Positions 27,065 to 35,635 of a stretch of DNA of 64,000 bases are shown here, one piece after another. Every line of letters begins with the position of its first letter. The first letter of the stretch is position 1. Both the position numbers and the translations under genes were made by a program. Location of the stretch: the NCBI RefSeq assembly GCF_003003125.1, contig NZ_PVTZ01000012.1, forward strand, positions 1-64,000, written 5' to 3'. Under the pieces are notes generated by a model. It was not told where the DNA came from, did not search any database, and worked only from the letters and a program-made list of their open reading frames with translations. Source of the DNA: Laceyella sediminis. Lineage in GTDB: Bacteria > Bacillota > Bacilli > Thermoactinomycetales > Thermoactinomycetaceae.

Positions 27065-28831
27065 ATGAGCGATTTCCACTTTAAAGTGAATCTTAAAGGC
27101 ATGATTGATCTGTTGTCCAATCACTTATACAGTACACCCCAAGTGTTTGTCCGCGAGCTGTTGCAAAATGCAGTGGATGCCATCACCGCCCGCAAACAGC
27201 TTGAGCCGGATCATGATGGGAAAGTGGGCATGGAGGTGTTTACCGCCGAGGAGATGGCGCCCACCTTGTATGTGGAGGACAATGGTGTCGGCCTGACAGA
27301 AGAGGAAGTGCACCGTTTTTTGGCCCAGATTGGACAGACGTCAAAGCGGTCGGAGTATGAGACGGATTTCATCGGTCGGTTTGGGGTGGGGCTTCTGTCC
27401 TGTTTTATCGTCAGTGAGGAAATCGTTGTGATCTCGCGTTCTATCAAAAGCGAAGAAACGATCGAGTGGCGGGGACGCCCGGACGGAAGCTATCAGATTC
27501 GCAAATTGACGCAGACGATGTCCCCGGGCACCCGCATTTATATTCAAAGCAAAGAGGGATTTGAGCGTTATTTTGCACCTGAGCGGGTGCAAGAGTTTGC
27601 TAGGTATTATGGAGAGTTTTTGCCGTACCCGATTTTCTTCTACGGGGAGAAAGCGATTCGGCTGACAGCCGATCAAGCTCCGTGGGAGATGAGCTCCATC
27701 GATGCATTGGTGTATGGGAAAGAAAAGTGGCATGTCGACTTTATCGATGTGATTCCTCTACATTCACCGCTCGGTGATGCGCAAGGCATCGCTTACATTC
27801 TGCCGCATTCGGTCACTGTCAACGCCAAGCGAAAACACCGCGTTTATGTGAAACAGATGCTTTTGTCGGAGACGGTGGAGAAGATTTTGCCGGACTGGTC
27901 CTTCTTCGTTACCTGTGTGCTGAATGTGAATCATTTGAAGCCGACGGCCTCCCGCGAGGAGTTTTATGATGACGCGCTCTTGGAGTTGGTGAAAAAAGAG
28001 CTGGGCGATTGCATCAAACGTTATCTCCGACAATTGGCAGAACGGAAATCGCCGCTACTTGGGGAGATTATTCGCGTTCATTATTCCTCCCTGAAACTGC
28101 TGGCGTTGGAGGATGATGAATTGTATGCGCTGTTCATCGACTGGCTACCCTTTGAAACGTCACTGGGCACGATGACGATGGGGGAGATCCGCCGCCTGAC
28201 GCCAACGATCTGCTATACGCCAGGCGTGGATGAGTTTCGGCAGATCAGCAAAGTGGCCAAAGCCCAATCGCGTTGCGTGATCAACGGGGGATACATGTAC
28301 GATCTGGAGTTGATTGAAAAGCTGGGGCGCGTGTTTCCAGACACCCATGTTGAACGGATCGATTCTGCGGCATTTACGCAAGGATTTACCGAATTATCCA
28401 TTGAAGAGCGAGAGTTAGCCTATTCTTTCATCCGATTGGCCAATGCGGTGTTGTTGCCTTACCGGTGCAAAGCGGAGATTAAGAAGTTCTATCCTCTTGA
28501 TCTACCGGCGTTGTACACGACAAGCGAAGAAGGATTGTTTTTACGTATGGCCGAGCAAACCAAAGAAGAGGCCAATCCCCTGTTTGCATCGATCATTGAG
28601 CGGGTGACGACAAATCAGGCCGGACAGGATTATGCTCAATTATGTTTTAACTTTGAAAATGAGATCATTCAAAAAGTGATTCGGGTGCAAGATCCTGAGC
28701 TGTGCCAGTTAATTGTGGAAACGCTTTATGTGCAGGCGTTGCTGATGGGTCATTATCCCTTGAAGTCGCAAGAGATGAGTCTGCTGAATAGCGGGTTGGT
28801 TCGTTTCATTGAACGAGGCTTAGACGCTTAG
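27065..28831 (+). CDS. Hsp90-family ATPase (HtpG-like, divergent)
   Basis: A 588-residue GHKL ATPase, slightly shorter than HtpG (~625). The N-terminal ATP lid and pocket are intact: FVRELLQNAVDAI (helix with the catalytic Glu and Mg-binding Asn), VEDNGVGL (G1 box), GRFGVGLLSCFIV (G2 box) and PGTRIYI (Thr at the end of the pocket). A middle domain with FVTCVLNVNHLKPTASREEFYDD follows, and a reduced C-terminal dimerisation region. There is no MEEVD tail. It ends 13 bp before a TPR/Sel1-repeat gene. Divergence and linkage suggest a dedicated chaperone for its neighbours rather than the housekeeping HtpG. Confidence 0.9.
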   Translation: MSDFHFKVNLKGMIDLLSNHLYSTPQVFVRELLQNAVDAITARKQLEPDHDGKVGMEVFTAEEMAPTLYVEDNGVGLTEEEVHRFLAQIGQTSKRSEYETDFIGRFGVGLLSCFIVSEEIVVISRSIKSEETIEWRGRPDGSYQIRKLTQTMSPGTRIYIQSKEGFERYFAPERVQEFARYYGEFLPYPIFFYGEKAIRLTADQAPWEMSSIDALVYGKEKWHVDFIDVIPLHSPLGDAQGIAYILPHSVTVNAKRKHRVYVKQMLLSETVEKILPDWSFFVTCVLNVNHLKPTASREEFYDDALLELVKKELGDCIKRYLRQLAERKSPLLGEIIRVHYSSLKLLALEDDELYALFIDWLPFETSLGTMTMGEIRRLTPTICYTPGVDEFRQISKVAKAQSRCVINGGYMYDLELIEKLGRVFPDTHVERIDSAAFTQGFTELSIEERELAYSFIRLANAVLLPYRCKAEIKKFYPLDLPALYTTSEEGLFLRMAEQTKEEANPLFASIIERVTTNQAGQDYAQLCFNFENEIIQKVIRVQDPELCQLIVETLYVQALLMGHYPLKSQEMSLLNSGLVRFIERGLDA

Positions 28832-28844
28832 GAGGGAACAAGTG

Positions 28845-30986
28845 ATGAAAGAACAATTTGACTCGTTGATGAAGCGAGCAAAGGATTTGCCTGACGGTGA
28901 AGCGAAAATCGCCCTGTTGGAAGAAGCGGTGCGGCTGGCCGACACGTACCAACAGACGGAACTTGGGTTTTCAGCCCGCATGGAGCTAACGAAGGCGACG
29001 GTGTATGCTGGCAGAGCGGACAAGGCATTTACGACGTTTGGTTGGTGCTTGGCTCACTATGACAAACAGCCCGAGGCGTACAACAGCCTGGCTGTCATGT
29101 GGCAGTATAAATGGATTGTGGACAAGCTGGACCGGTTCCCGACGATCAGTCTGGAGCAAATGGAAGCGATGCTGGAAGATCTTAAGCAAAGGTACACAGC
29201 ACTGGGTTACAATGAGCGCTTTTATCATCAGACCAAATTTGTTTTTGCCTGGAGAAGAGGCGACTGGGAAACGGCCGAACGGGAGTATGAGCGGTGGTTA
29301 GCAGTACCTCGCGACTCGATATCTGACTGTGTGGCGTGTGAGCTTGATCTTCAACTGGATTATTTGTTGAGCCGTGATCAGTTTGTGGAAGCGTATGAGC
29401 GGGTGCGGCCGATTGTGACCGGGCAATTGAGTTGTAGCCAATCCGTTCCGCATATCACCTTTGCCAATTTTCTGCTCCCCTTGTTACAGGAAGGTCGGCT
29501 GGAGGAAGCGGCCATGTTCCACGAACGGGGTTACCGCTTAATTCTTGACCAGCCAGGCTATATCTCCTCGAAAGCAAAGCATTTGAAGTATCTGACGATT
29601 ATCGACCACGCACGGGCTATTTCTTGTTTGGAGAAGGGATTGCCAGAAGCGTTGGCTTCAGCAGACCCCCATTCTAAGTTCGAATATTTCTTGGCGGCTT
29701 CCGTACTGTTCGCCTATTTGGATGATCGGGAAAAGCAGGTGCTCCATATTCCCGAATATGTAACGGAAGCATGGTTGCAGGAGCAAACGGAGATGCTGGC
29801 ACGCCAATTTGATGAACGCAACGGCACCACCCGCTACAGCGACCGCATCAGGGAAGAATTGCGGGAAGTGACATTGCTCGCCGGACGGGTGCGCGCTTGG
29901 CAGATGGAACAACAGGCGGGCCAGGAAGAGGGGGAAGCGGAGGCGCGAGCCGCATGGGAGGCACTGATGCGGGGCGTGGAAGCCCACGATCCGGAAGCGA
30001 TGTTCCGGCTTGCGCTAGCCTTGCTCGAAGGCGGCCCGGAAGAGCAGCAGGAAGGTATCGCTTGGTTGCGCCGGGCGGCTGAGGCCGGCAGATTGGATGC
30101 GGCTCATGTGTTGGCGGAGCAATTGTTTGAGCGACAAGCAGCTGAAGAGGGGGCTGCGCTATTGCGGCAAACTGCGCAGGCGGGGGATCCCCAGGCGATG
30201 AATCAACTGGGCTACCGGTTGTTGTTCGGTGTAGGCTTGCCTGCCAACCAAGAAGAAGGAAGAGACTGGCTGCGCAAGTCGGCTGAAGCAGGTGCGTTGA
30301 GCGGCATGTTCCAATATGGGTTGTGTTTGCTTGATGGTCTGGGAGGGGCGCAGGAGCTTGAGCAAAGCGAGTTCTGGCTCCAACGCGCAGCCGAAGCGGG
30401 CCATGCAGTGGCGATGCAGGTGCTGGGTACGCTCTTGTTGGAAGGCAATCTATTCCCGCACCGGCAGGAAGAAGGGGAACACTGGCTCCGCCGATCAGCG
30501 GAGGAAGGGTATCCACCTGCCATGCATCAGTTGGGAAGCCGCTTGATCACGGGCCATGTGCTTACCGCGCAACCCGAGGAAGGGAAGCAGTGGTTGAAAC
30601 GGGCCTCGGAAGCCGAGTATGGACCTGCTATGCATGAACTGGGCTACCGGCTGCTTGAAGGGGATGGCCTCGCCAAGAGCAGTTTGGAGGGTGAAGTGTT
30701 GTTGCGCCGGGCAGCCATGGTGGGAGAGGAAGGCGCCATGTTGGAGCTGGCCGGGCGGCTGTTGCAAGGAGATGGGGTCGCATTTCGCTGGGAAGAAGGG
30801 TTTGAGTGGTTGCGGAAGGCAGCTGCCACCGAACTGCCGGAAGCCATGTTTTTGCTAAGTTGCTATCTGCTGGACTATCCCGATTTAGCCACCCATGAGG
30901 GCGAGGCGGTAGAATGGCTACGCAAAGCGGCTCTCACTGGCCATGAAAAAGCGCAAGCCTTGTTGGATGAGTTGGGAAAAGCATAA
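28845..30986 (+). CDS. TPR/Sel1-like repeat protein partnered with Hsp90-family gene
   Basis: A 713-residue protein; ATG 28845 lies 8 nt after GGAGGG, which overlaps the Hsp90 stop, so the two genes are translationally linked. Residues ~1-340 are TPR-like helices (EAKIALLEEAVRLADTYQQTELGFSARMELTKAT). From ~370 to the end there are about nine Sel1 repeats of ~36 residues, each of the form AMxxLGxxLLxGxGxxxxxEEGxxWLRRAAEAG. Sel1/TPR repeats bind proteins, and in eukaryotes TPR proteins are Hsp90 cochaperones. A cochaperone role here is inference from operon structure. No signal peptide. Confidence 0.88.
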   Translation: MKEQFDSLMKRAKDLPDGEAKIALLEEAVRLADTYQQTELGFSARMELTKATVYAGRADKAFTTFGWCLAHYDKQPEAYNSLAVMWQYKWIVDKLDRFPTISLEQMEAMLEDLKQRYTALGYNERFYHQTKFVFAWRRGDWETAEREYERWLAVPRDSISDCVACELDLQLDYLLSRDQFVEAYERVRPIVTGQLSCSQSVPHITFANFLLPLLQEGRLEEAAMFHERGYRLILDQPGYISSKAKHLKYLTIIDHARAISCLEKGLPEALASADPHSKFEYFLAASVLFAYLDDREKQVLHIPEYVTEAWLQEQTEMLARQFDERNGTTRYSDRIREELREVTLLAGRVRAWQMEQQAGQEEGEAEARAAWEALMRGVEAHDPEAMFRLALALLEGGPEEQQEGIAWLRRAAEAGRLDAAHVLAEQLFERQAAEEGAALLRQTAQAGDPQAMNQLGYRLLFGVGLPANQEEGRDWLRKSAEAGALSGMFQYGLCLLDGLGGAQELEQSEFWLQRAAEAGHAVAMQVLGTLLLEGNLFPHRQEEGEHWLRRSAEEGYPPAMHQLGSRLITGHVLTAQPEEGKQWLKRASEAEYGPAMHELGYRLLEGDGLAKSSLEGEVLLRRAAMVGEEGAMLELAGRLLQGDGVAFRWEEGFEWLRKAAATELPEAMFLLSCYLLDYPDLATHEGEAVEWLRKAALTGHEKAQALLDELGKA

Positions 30987-31003
30987 ATTACGCATCAGTC
31001 GGA

Positions 31004-31040
31004 GGCTGGCCACCCATGAGGGAGGCCGGCCGTTTTCATT
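31004..31040 (+). terminator. Probable terminator of the Hsp90-Sel1 operon
   Basis: GGCTGGCC/GGCCGGCC stem followed by GTTTTC, a modest U-tract. The remaining 31041-31311 interval shows no feature I recognise. Confidence 0.6.
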
Positions 31041-31311
31041 TGGTCTTTACTTCCTGATTTGCACATTTTTTAAACAAAAAGGAATTTAAGAGAGAATGGA
31101 GAATTAACAGCGTGAATGTACGGATGACTCATTGATATTTGCTTGGGGTTGTCTGATAAATCAAGTTGATACATATGAAGTGGCGGAGACATCTTTTCCT
31201 GATAAGCACCGATGGGCAAGGAAAGCGAAGGGAAAGTGGTGTTGGATTCGCCGGGGATACGCACCAGACGCACCCTGAAAACCAGATGGATGAACAAAGG
31301 GGAGATGTGCA

Positions 31312-31803
31312 ATGCGTTTGAGAATGGTATGGCTGTCCGTTATCGTGGGCTTGTCGTGGATGTTGGTGGGATGGACGAATCCGCCGGCGCCAGCAGATGC
31401 GGAGGTTCCGTCCAAGTGGCAAGCCGCTCAGGGGAAGGCATTGACAGTGAGGCTAGAGCCAAGCAAAAACAAGCAGGAAGCGGTGTCCGATGTGGTGATC
31501 ACATACAAACCGGATGTCGTATTGGCTTATGGGCGGGCGAAGTTTCATTTGCCTAAAGGGTTTTCTGCGGTGGCCGGAGATCTGATCAATGGCCAACCAT
31601 TGACGGCGGACTATATTCAAAACGGGGGGCAAACGGTGACTCTGCCGTTCGGCGTGGATATAGGGGCGATGCGCATATTTGAGTTGCGGCTGGTCGGGAA
31701 AAAGTTGCCCTCGGCGGGACAGTATAAGTTCAGAGCGGAATATTGGGGCATTGGCATCGGCATTTACAATACGGCCGAAGCGGTGCTAGAGTTGAGAAAT
31801 TAA
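31312..31803 (+). CDS. Small secreted protein of unknown function
   Basis: A 163-residue protein; GGGGAGA precedes ATG 31312. A hydrophobic signal segment (residues ~5-22, VWLSVIVGLSWMLVGW) is followed by a predicted beta-rich domain (ALTVRLEPSKNKQEAVSDVVITYKPD ... GQYKFRAEYWGIGIGIYNTAEAVLEL). There is no lipobox Cys and no anchor, so it is probably released or surface-associated. No family recognised; terminator follows. Confidence 0.7.
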   Translation: MRLRMVWLSVIVGLSWMLVGWTNPPAPADAEVPSKWQAAQGKALTVRLEPSKNKQEAVSDVVITYKPDVVLAYGRAKFHLPKGFSAVAGDLINGQPLTADYIQNGGQTVTLPFGVDIGAMRIFELRLVGKKLPSAGQYKFRAEYWGIGIGIYNTAEAVLELRN

Positions 31804-31807
31804 GTGC

Positions 31808-31842
31808 ATCACCCCCAGTCTTATGCGGTCGGGGGTGTTTTC
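31808..31842 (+). terminator. Intrinsic terminator
   Basis: CACCCCC/GGGGGTG stem and TTTTCT tail. Confidence 0.8.
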
Positions 31843-31905
31843 TATTGCGCCGATCATTTAAAATGAATGGCAACGGATGGTTCAATCAAGTGAGGAGGCG
31901 AAAGC

Positions 31906-32292
31906 GTGTCCATTCGCAAAATCGAACATGTCGGCGTGATGGTAAAAGATATGGATGCTTCACTAGCTTTTTATCAACAGGTGGTGGGGATGGAATTGAT
32001 CCGCCGCATTACGGTGCCTGCTGGGGGATTGGAATTGGCGTTTCTCGGTTTTCCGGGCGCAGAGGAGACGCAGGTGGAACTGATTCAGGGATATCCGAAA
32101 GCATTGCCGGAGGAGGGCAAAGTCCACCACATTGCATTTACTGTGGATGATATCGAAGAGGAATGGAATCGGTTGAAGCAACTGAATGTCTCTTTTCAAG
32201 ACGAGGAGATCACCACCCTGCCCGTTGGTCGCTATTTCTTTGTACACGGCCCTGATGGGGAGTGGATCGAATTTTTTGAACCGAAGAAGTGA
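31906..32292 (+). CDS. VOC-superfamily (glyoxalase-like) metalloprotein
   Basis: A 128-residue single-domain VOC protein starting at GTG 31906 behind GAGGAGG. Metal ligands of the vicinal oxygen chelate fold are visible: IEHVGVMVKDMD (His8), VELIQGYP (Glu), VHHIAFTVDD (His) and WIEFFEP (Glu), matching the His-Glu-His-Glu set of glyoxalase I and methylmalonyl-CoA epimerase. Which reaction it performs cannot be told from this alone. It is monocistronic with a terminator. Confidence 0.9.
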   Translation: MSIRKIEHVGVMVKDMDASLAFYQQVVGMELIRRITVPAGGLELAFLGFPGAEETQVELIQGYPKALPEEGKVHHIAFTVDDIEEEWNRLKQLNVSFQDEEITTLPVGRYFFVHGPDGEWIEFFEPKK

Positions 32293-32301
32293 CGACAGAA
32301 C

Positions 32302-32327
32302 GCCATGCTTTCCAGCATGGTGTTTTT
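32302..32327 (+). terminator. Intrinsic terminator
   Basis: CCATGCT/AGCATGG 7-bp stem with a 4-nt loop and TGTTTTT tail. Confidence 0.85.
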
Positions 32328-32341
32328 CAAGTCATTATGCT

Positions 32342-32382
32342 AGAGCGTGTCTGATGAATAGGCCAGCGGCCAGACACACCCT
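32342..32382. repeat. Small interspersed palindromic element (short copy)
   Basis: 41 bp with termini AGAGCGTGTCTG / CAGACACACCCT; its first 28 bases match the left end of the element at 20536 at all but three or four positions, then jump directly to the right end. It looks like an internal-deletion derivative of the same element. Confidence 0.65.
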
Positions 32383-32449
32383 AGTGGCATTTGCTGTGTT
32401 CATTGTATAATGAAGAGGGAGCGAAACAACTGATGACTTCGCAGAAGAA

Positions 32450-34159
32450 ATGAGTGAAACCATGAGTAAACCATCGATGAAACGGGTATTGCCGGCTTTT
32501 GTTATGGTTGTATTTGTGATATTTTTCACAAATGATCTGGTGGAGCAATTATTGCTGTGGGCGATCGGTGTGACCGTGCCATTGACGCTCTGCCTGACAG
32601 AAACGAGGAATCGTTTGGGACAGATTGATCGTGTGTATCAATGGTGTTGGCGCAGTTATCCGTGGTGTGCAGGACTGGGGGCGGCTTCATTTCTTTTGCC
32701 CAAGGGTAATCTTGCTGGGCTTCTCTCTGTGCCGTGGCTCGTCTTCACCGTGGTGGTGGCGGTGTACGGATGCAAACGCCTGCTTGAGCGAAATCGCCAT
32801 GCATTGGAAGAGCTGGCGATGGATTGCGGTTTGCTCTACCTGGCTATCGGCGGGGGATGGTTGGCGGCAAGCCGTTTTGGGATGCCTGTTCTTCATTTCA
32901 GTGAAGAGATTGTAGCGTTGACTGGCATCCATTTTCATTATTCCGCCTTTGTGGTGCCGATCTTTGTCGGCTTATTAGGCCGTGCAGTGGACTGGCGTGC
33001 CCAATTCCCTCTTCGGTACCGGTTGATGTCCGTGGGAGTGATCACCGGCCCGATGTTGGTGGCCATGGGCATCACTTTCTCCACCGTACTAGAGTTTGTC
33101 GCAGTTGTTTGGTTTGTCGGAGCCTTGCTACTTTATACCGCACTGCTTCTCCCCGTGGTTTGGAAGCGGGAACAGCGTGGAGGGATTCGGGCCTTGTTTT
33201 TGCTTTCTTCAGTGACTATATGGGGGACAATGGCTTTGTCTGTCATTTATAGCTTGGGGCGGATGATGCAGATTTCTTTTTTCACCATTGAGGAAATGGT
33301 TCTCCTGCATGGGATTGCCAACGCATTTGGCTTTGTGACAGCCGGAGCGTGGGCTTGGTGTGCGAGTTTGCCTCCAGAGCGCGGATTGCCGTCTGGGATT
33401 CCGCATAGTTTGCTTGCGGGAAAGGGGCGGATTGGTGCCGACATCTTGACCCGCTTGGGATGGGTTGATGAAGCACGCTACGTGCGGGGGCTGGTAGATG
33501 ATTTTGCTGTTTTCGCCCGGCCTGATTTTGATCCGGATGCCGTTCATCCTTCGATTCGATCTTTTTATGAGGATACGCTGGCCTACCGACTGGAGGCGAA
33601 AGTAGAGTGGCAAAAAGGATTCCGGCGTTTTTCCGCATGGTTTAGCCGGTTAACTGGCCGCATCGGGCAATGTCATCTTCCTCCAGCTGGTGAAAAGGTG
33701 ACGGAAATGAACAGTAGACTGGCAGCAGTGAAAGAAGTGTGCGACAGGAGAGTGGCGCCCCGCGCTTGGGTTCGCACGCATGCTGGAACGGGCCGGACGG
33801 TATTCGTGGCGGTTTACTCCATTCATACCTTCGCAGAGGAGACATATATGAACATTGCCCTGCCGTTTCCCGGGGGCAACTTGACCGGCGTGTTGCGGCT
33901 GGAGCATGGTACGGGGGCGAAAGGGAAAAGCGATGGGTTGGTTCTGACGAGCATTCAAGGAGTGAAGCCGGGTGATCAGGGGCTTTATTGGACCTCACGC
34001 TGGGGTTTGGTGGTTTTACCTTTGCGTGAACGGTTCCATGTCTGGGTGGATGAAGAAGGCAGGATGCAAGCTGAGCATGAGATGTGGATATGGAAATGGC
34101 GGTTTCTTCACATCCACTATCAGTTGATCCGTGAGGAGGCTGCCCAAGGGAAGCCTTAG
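32450..34159 (+). CDS. YndJ-like multi-spanning membrane protein
   Basis: A 569-residue protein. The first ~320 residues contain about nine to ten transmembrane helices and LHGIANAFGF near residue 285, a hallmark of the YndJ family; the C-terminal ~240 residues are soluble (HSLLAGKGRIGADILTRLGW ... WIWKWRFLHIHYQLIREE). No clear ribosome site precedes ATG 32450; ATG 32462 is an alternative start. The B. subtilis homologue has no known function. It lies just after the short palindromic element, which may overlap its promoter. Confidence 0.75.
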   Translation: MSETMSKPSMKRVLPAFVMVVFVIFFTNDLVEQLLLWAIGVTVPLTLCLTETRNRLGQIDRVYQWCWRSYPWCAGLGAASFLLPKGNLAGLLSVPWLVFTVVVAVYGCKRLLERNRHALEELAMDCGLLYLAIGGGWLAASRFGMPVLHFSEEIVALTGIHFHYSAFVVPIFVGLLGRAVDWRAQFPLRYRLMSVGVITGPMLVAMGITFSTVLEFVAVVWFVGALLLYTALLLPVVWKREQRGGIRALFLLSSVTIWGTMALSVIYSLGRMMQISFFTIEEMVLLHGIANAFGFVTAGAWAWCASLPPERGLPSGIPHSLLAGKGRIGADILTRLGWVDEARYVRGLVDDFAVFARPDFDPDAVHPSIRSFYEDTLAYRLEAKVEWQKGFRRFSAWFSRLTGRIGQCHLPPAGEKVTEMNSRLAAVKEVCDRRVAPRAWVRTHAGTGRTVFVAVYSIHTFAEETYMNIALPFPGGNLTGVLRLEHGTGAKGKSDGLVLTSIQGVKPGDQGLYWTSRWGLVVLPLRERFHVWVDEEGRMQAEHEMWIWKWRFLHIHYQLIREEAAQGKP

Positions 34160-34202
34160 GTTGATCCGTCCTAAGGTTGTTCTAAAAAAAATAGACAAAG
34201 CG

Positions 34203-34883
34203 TTAAGAGATGCGCTTTGCCTTACTTATGTTAGTAGATGGGGTAAGTTTCGCCAAACAAATTTCCGGCTGGGTAGACATGAGTGAATGAATAAAGCGAT
34301 TGGTTAACAGAATGTAACGTTTTCCTTGCTTTTGGAAATAATCAATCTTGCACTCGCGCCGCAATTGGCTCAGACAGCGGGTGATGGTGGCGCGAGTGGA
34401 GAGGATGGCGGCAGCCAGCTCTTCATGCGTGATGGGAAAGGGCAGGGCAAGCTGATGCTCGGTGGTCTTGGATTGGAATGGCTGAGCAAGGAAGAAAAGA
34501 AATTGGATGAGTCGATCCTCCACAAATTTGTTATGTTTGATCATTTGCAAAGTTTGTACGCGGGTCCAATATTTTCGCAATTCAGCGATAACGGAAGCGG
34601 CGATTGGAGAGTGGAGAACCTCCCGCCAATCACAGATGGAGACCTGGACGGGGCTGTGGGGGCGAAACTCACAGGTCCGATCTGGGATGAACGGTACCTC
34701 AAATATGCTTCCTTCCTGCAAGACATCCAACAAGACATGGTTGCCATCCTCTTTGGTTTCCCACAAGGTGCCATAACCGGCTTGGATTATGTACACCTTT
34801 TCGGGTTCCATTTGGACGGGGTGATGTTCAATCCACTGATCGTTGGGGCATTGACTCAAGAATGTTTGTATGGTTTTCTCCAC
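34203..34883 (-). CDS. Crp/Fnr-family transcription regulator
   Basis: A 226-residue regulator starting at GTG 34883, with GGAGG 8 nt upstream on the minus strand. Residues ~25-110 are a cyclic-nucleotide-binding-type beta barrel (VYIIQAGYGTLWETKEDGNHVLLDVLQEGSIFEVPF). A dimerisation helix and a winged HTH (ITHEELAAAILSTRATITRCLSQLRRE, about 145-172) follow. The barrel lacks the canonical GExFGE...RxA phosphate cassette, so it probably senses something other than cAMP; no Cys cluster for an Fe-S centre. Targets unknown. Confidence 0.88.
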   Translation of the reverse strand: MEKTIQTFLSQCPNDQWIEHHPVQMEPEKVYIIQAGYGTLWETKEDGNHVLLDVLQEGSIFEVPFIPDRTCEFRPHSPVQVSICDWREVLHSPIAASVIAELRKYWTRVQTLQMIKHNKFVEDRLIQFLFFLAQPFQSKTTEHQLALPFPITHEELAAAILSTRATITRCLSQLRRECKIDYFQKQGKRYILLTNRFIHSLMSTQPEICLAKLTPSTNISKAKRIS

Positions 34884-34959
34884 GCCTATGCCTCCGCGAA
34901 AAAAAGCTGAGAGGAGATTGCGTTTTTATTATAAAAAGGACGCAAAGTTTAGTGCAATG

Positions 34960-35331
34960 AGTTAAATCTAGATATATTTACTGAATATGAACCTTTATTT
35001 AACGAACCCGATTTGATGAAATACCGTTGTACTTGGGTTGTGGGGTCGTTTGAGCGAGAAAAGATCATCAAAAATGGTTAAATGAGTTGGTTAAATTGTC
35101 GTTTGAAACAGCTATGAATTCCTGTCATTTAACCATTCGGATTAACTAGATTTCAGATGATGAAAATGATTTAATTTTTATATGAATAGAAAAGCGGTTT
35201 GACGACTCACTTGAGTGGCGTAGCAAGAAGGCAGTGATCAGAGTTTTCCGCCATTATAACCCACTTATTTCAAAAAAACGATATAAAAAGGAAATTTCGT
35301 TGTTCAACGAGCGCCGTAGACAAGTGATCTG
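34960..35331 (+). pseudogene. Degenerate coding remnants in a 530-bp gap
   Basis: Two separate open stretches look coding but lack starts and ribosome sites: one near 34980-35085 (containing EYEPLFNEPDLMKYRCTWVV) and one at 35186-35331 (RFDDSLEWRSKKAVIRVFRH onward, ending FNERRRQVI). Both begin after stops in their frames. They appear to be fragments of a lost gene or genes. I do not recognise the family. Confidence 0.35.
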
Positions 35332-35416
35332 AAAAAGGGGCACGGTTTTGAAACCTAAGGGGGATGCCGCGCATCTATTCATCAGACAAAGTACCAGTGA
35401 GAAAGGAGAGGTTTCG

Positions 35417-35566
35417 ATGGAAAAGCAGCCGATGCCGACCGTTGGCGGCAAAAAGAGGGAAAGCAAGGAAATCCTCAAAAACAAAAAGCCGCAAAAACCA
35501 GGGACGGATGATGTGACCACTAAAGGCGATCAACCTCCTCCAGGCGGTATGCCGTCTGAAGATTGA
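35417..35566 (+). CDS. Small Lys/Pro-rich peptide
   Basis: A 49-residue peptide from ATG 35417, 8 nt after AAAGGAGAGG; the longer frame from 35348 has no ribosome site. The sequence (EKQPMPTVGGKKRESKEILK ... GDQPPPGGMPSED) is polar, disordered-looking, without signal peptide or membrane segment. The strong ribosome site is the main reason to believe it. It is convergent with the XRE-TPR regulator gene. It does not look like a secreted pheromone precursor. Confidence 0.55.
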   Translation: MEKQPMPTVGGKKRESKEILKNKKPQKPGTDDVTTKGDQPPPGGMPSED

Positions 35567-35593
35567 TGTTGGGATAACGGCACCCCATATGGT

Positions 35594-35635
35594 GACAGCG
35601 AAAACTGAACCTGAAATGGATCAGCTTTCGCTGTC
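35594..35635. terminator. Hairpin between convergent genes
   Basis: GACAGCGAAA...CTGA...CC pairs with GG...TCAG...TTTCGCTGTC, a long near-perfect stem. It overlaps the last codons of the XRE-TPR gene and lacks a clear U-tract, so its terminator role is uncertain. Confidence 0.5.

Noticed and set aside
29848-30516. 222-codon minus-strand frame inside the Sel1 gene
   Set aside because: Pro/Ala/Leu-rich shadow of repeated GC-rich Sel1 codons; no ribosome site and no family features.
34896-34910. Plus-strand 194-codon frame opposite the Crp/Fnr gene (34326-34910)
   Set aside because: Antisense to a gene with clear HTH and ribosome site; its sequence is a shadow.
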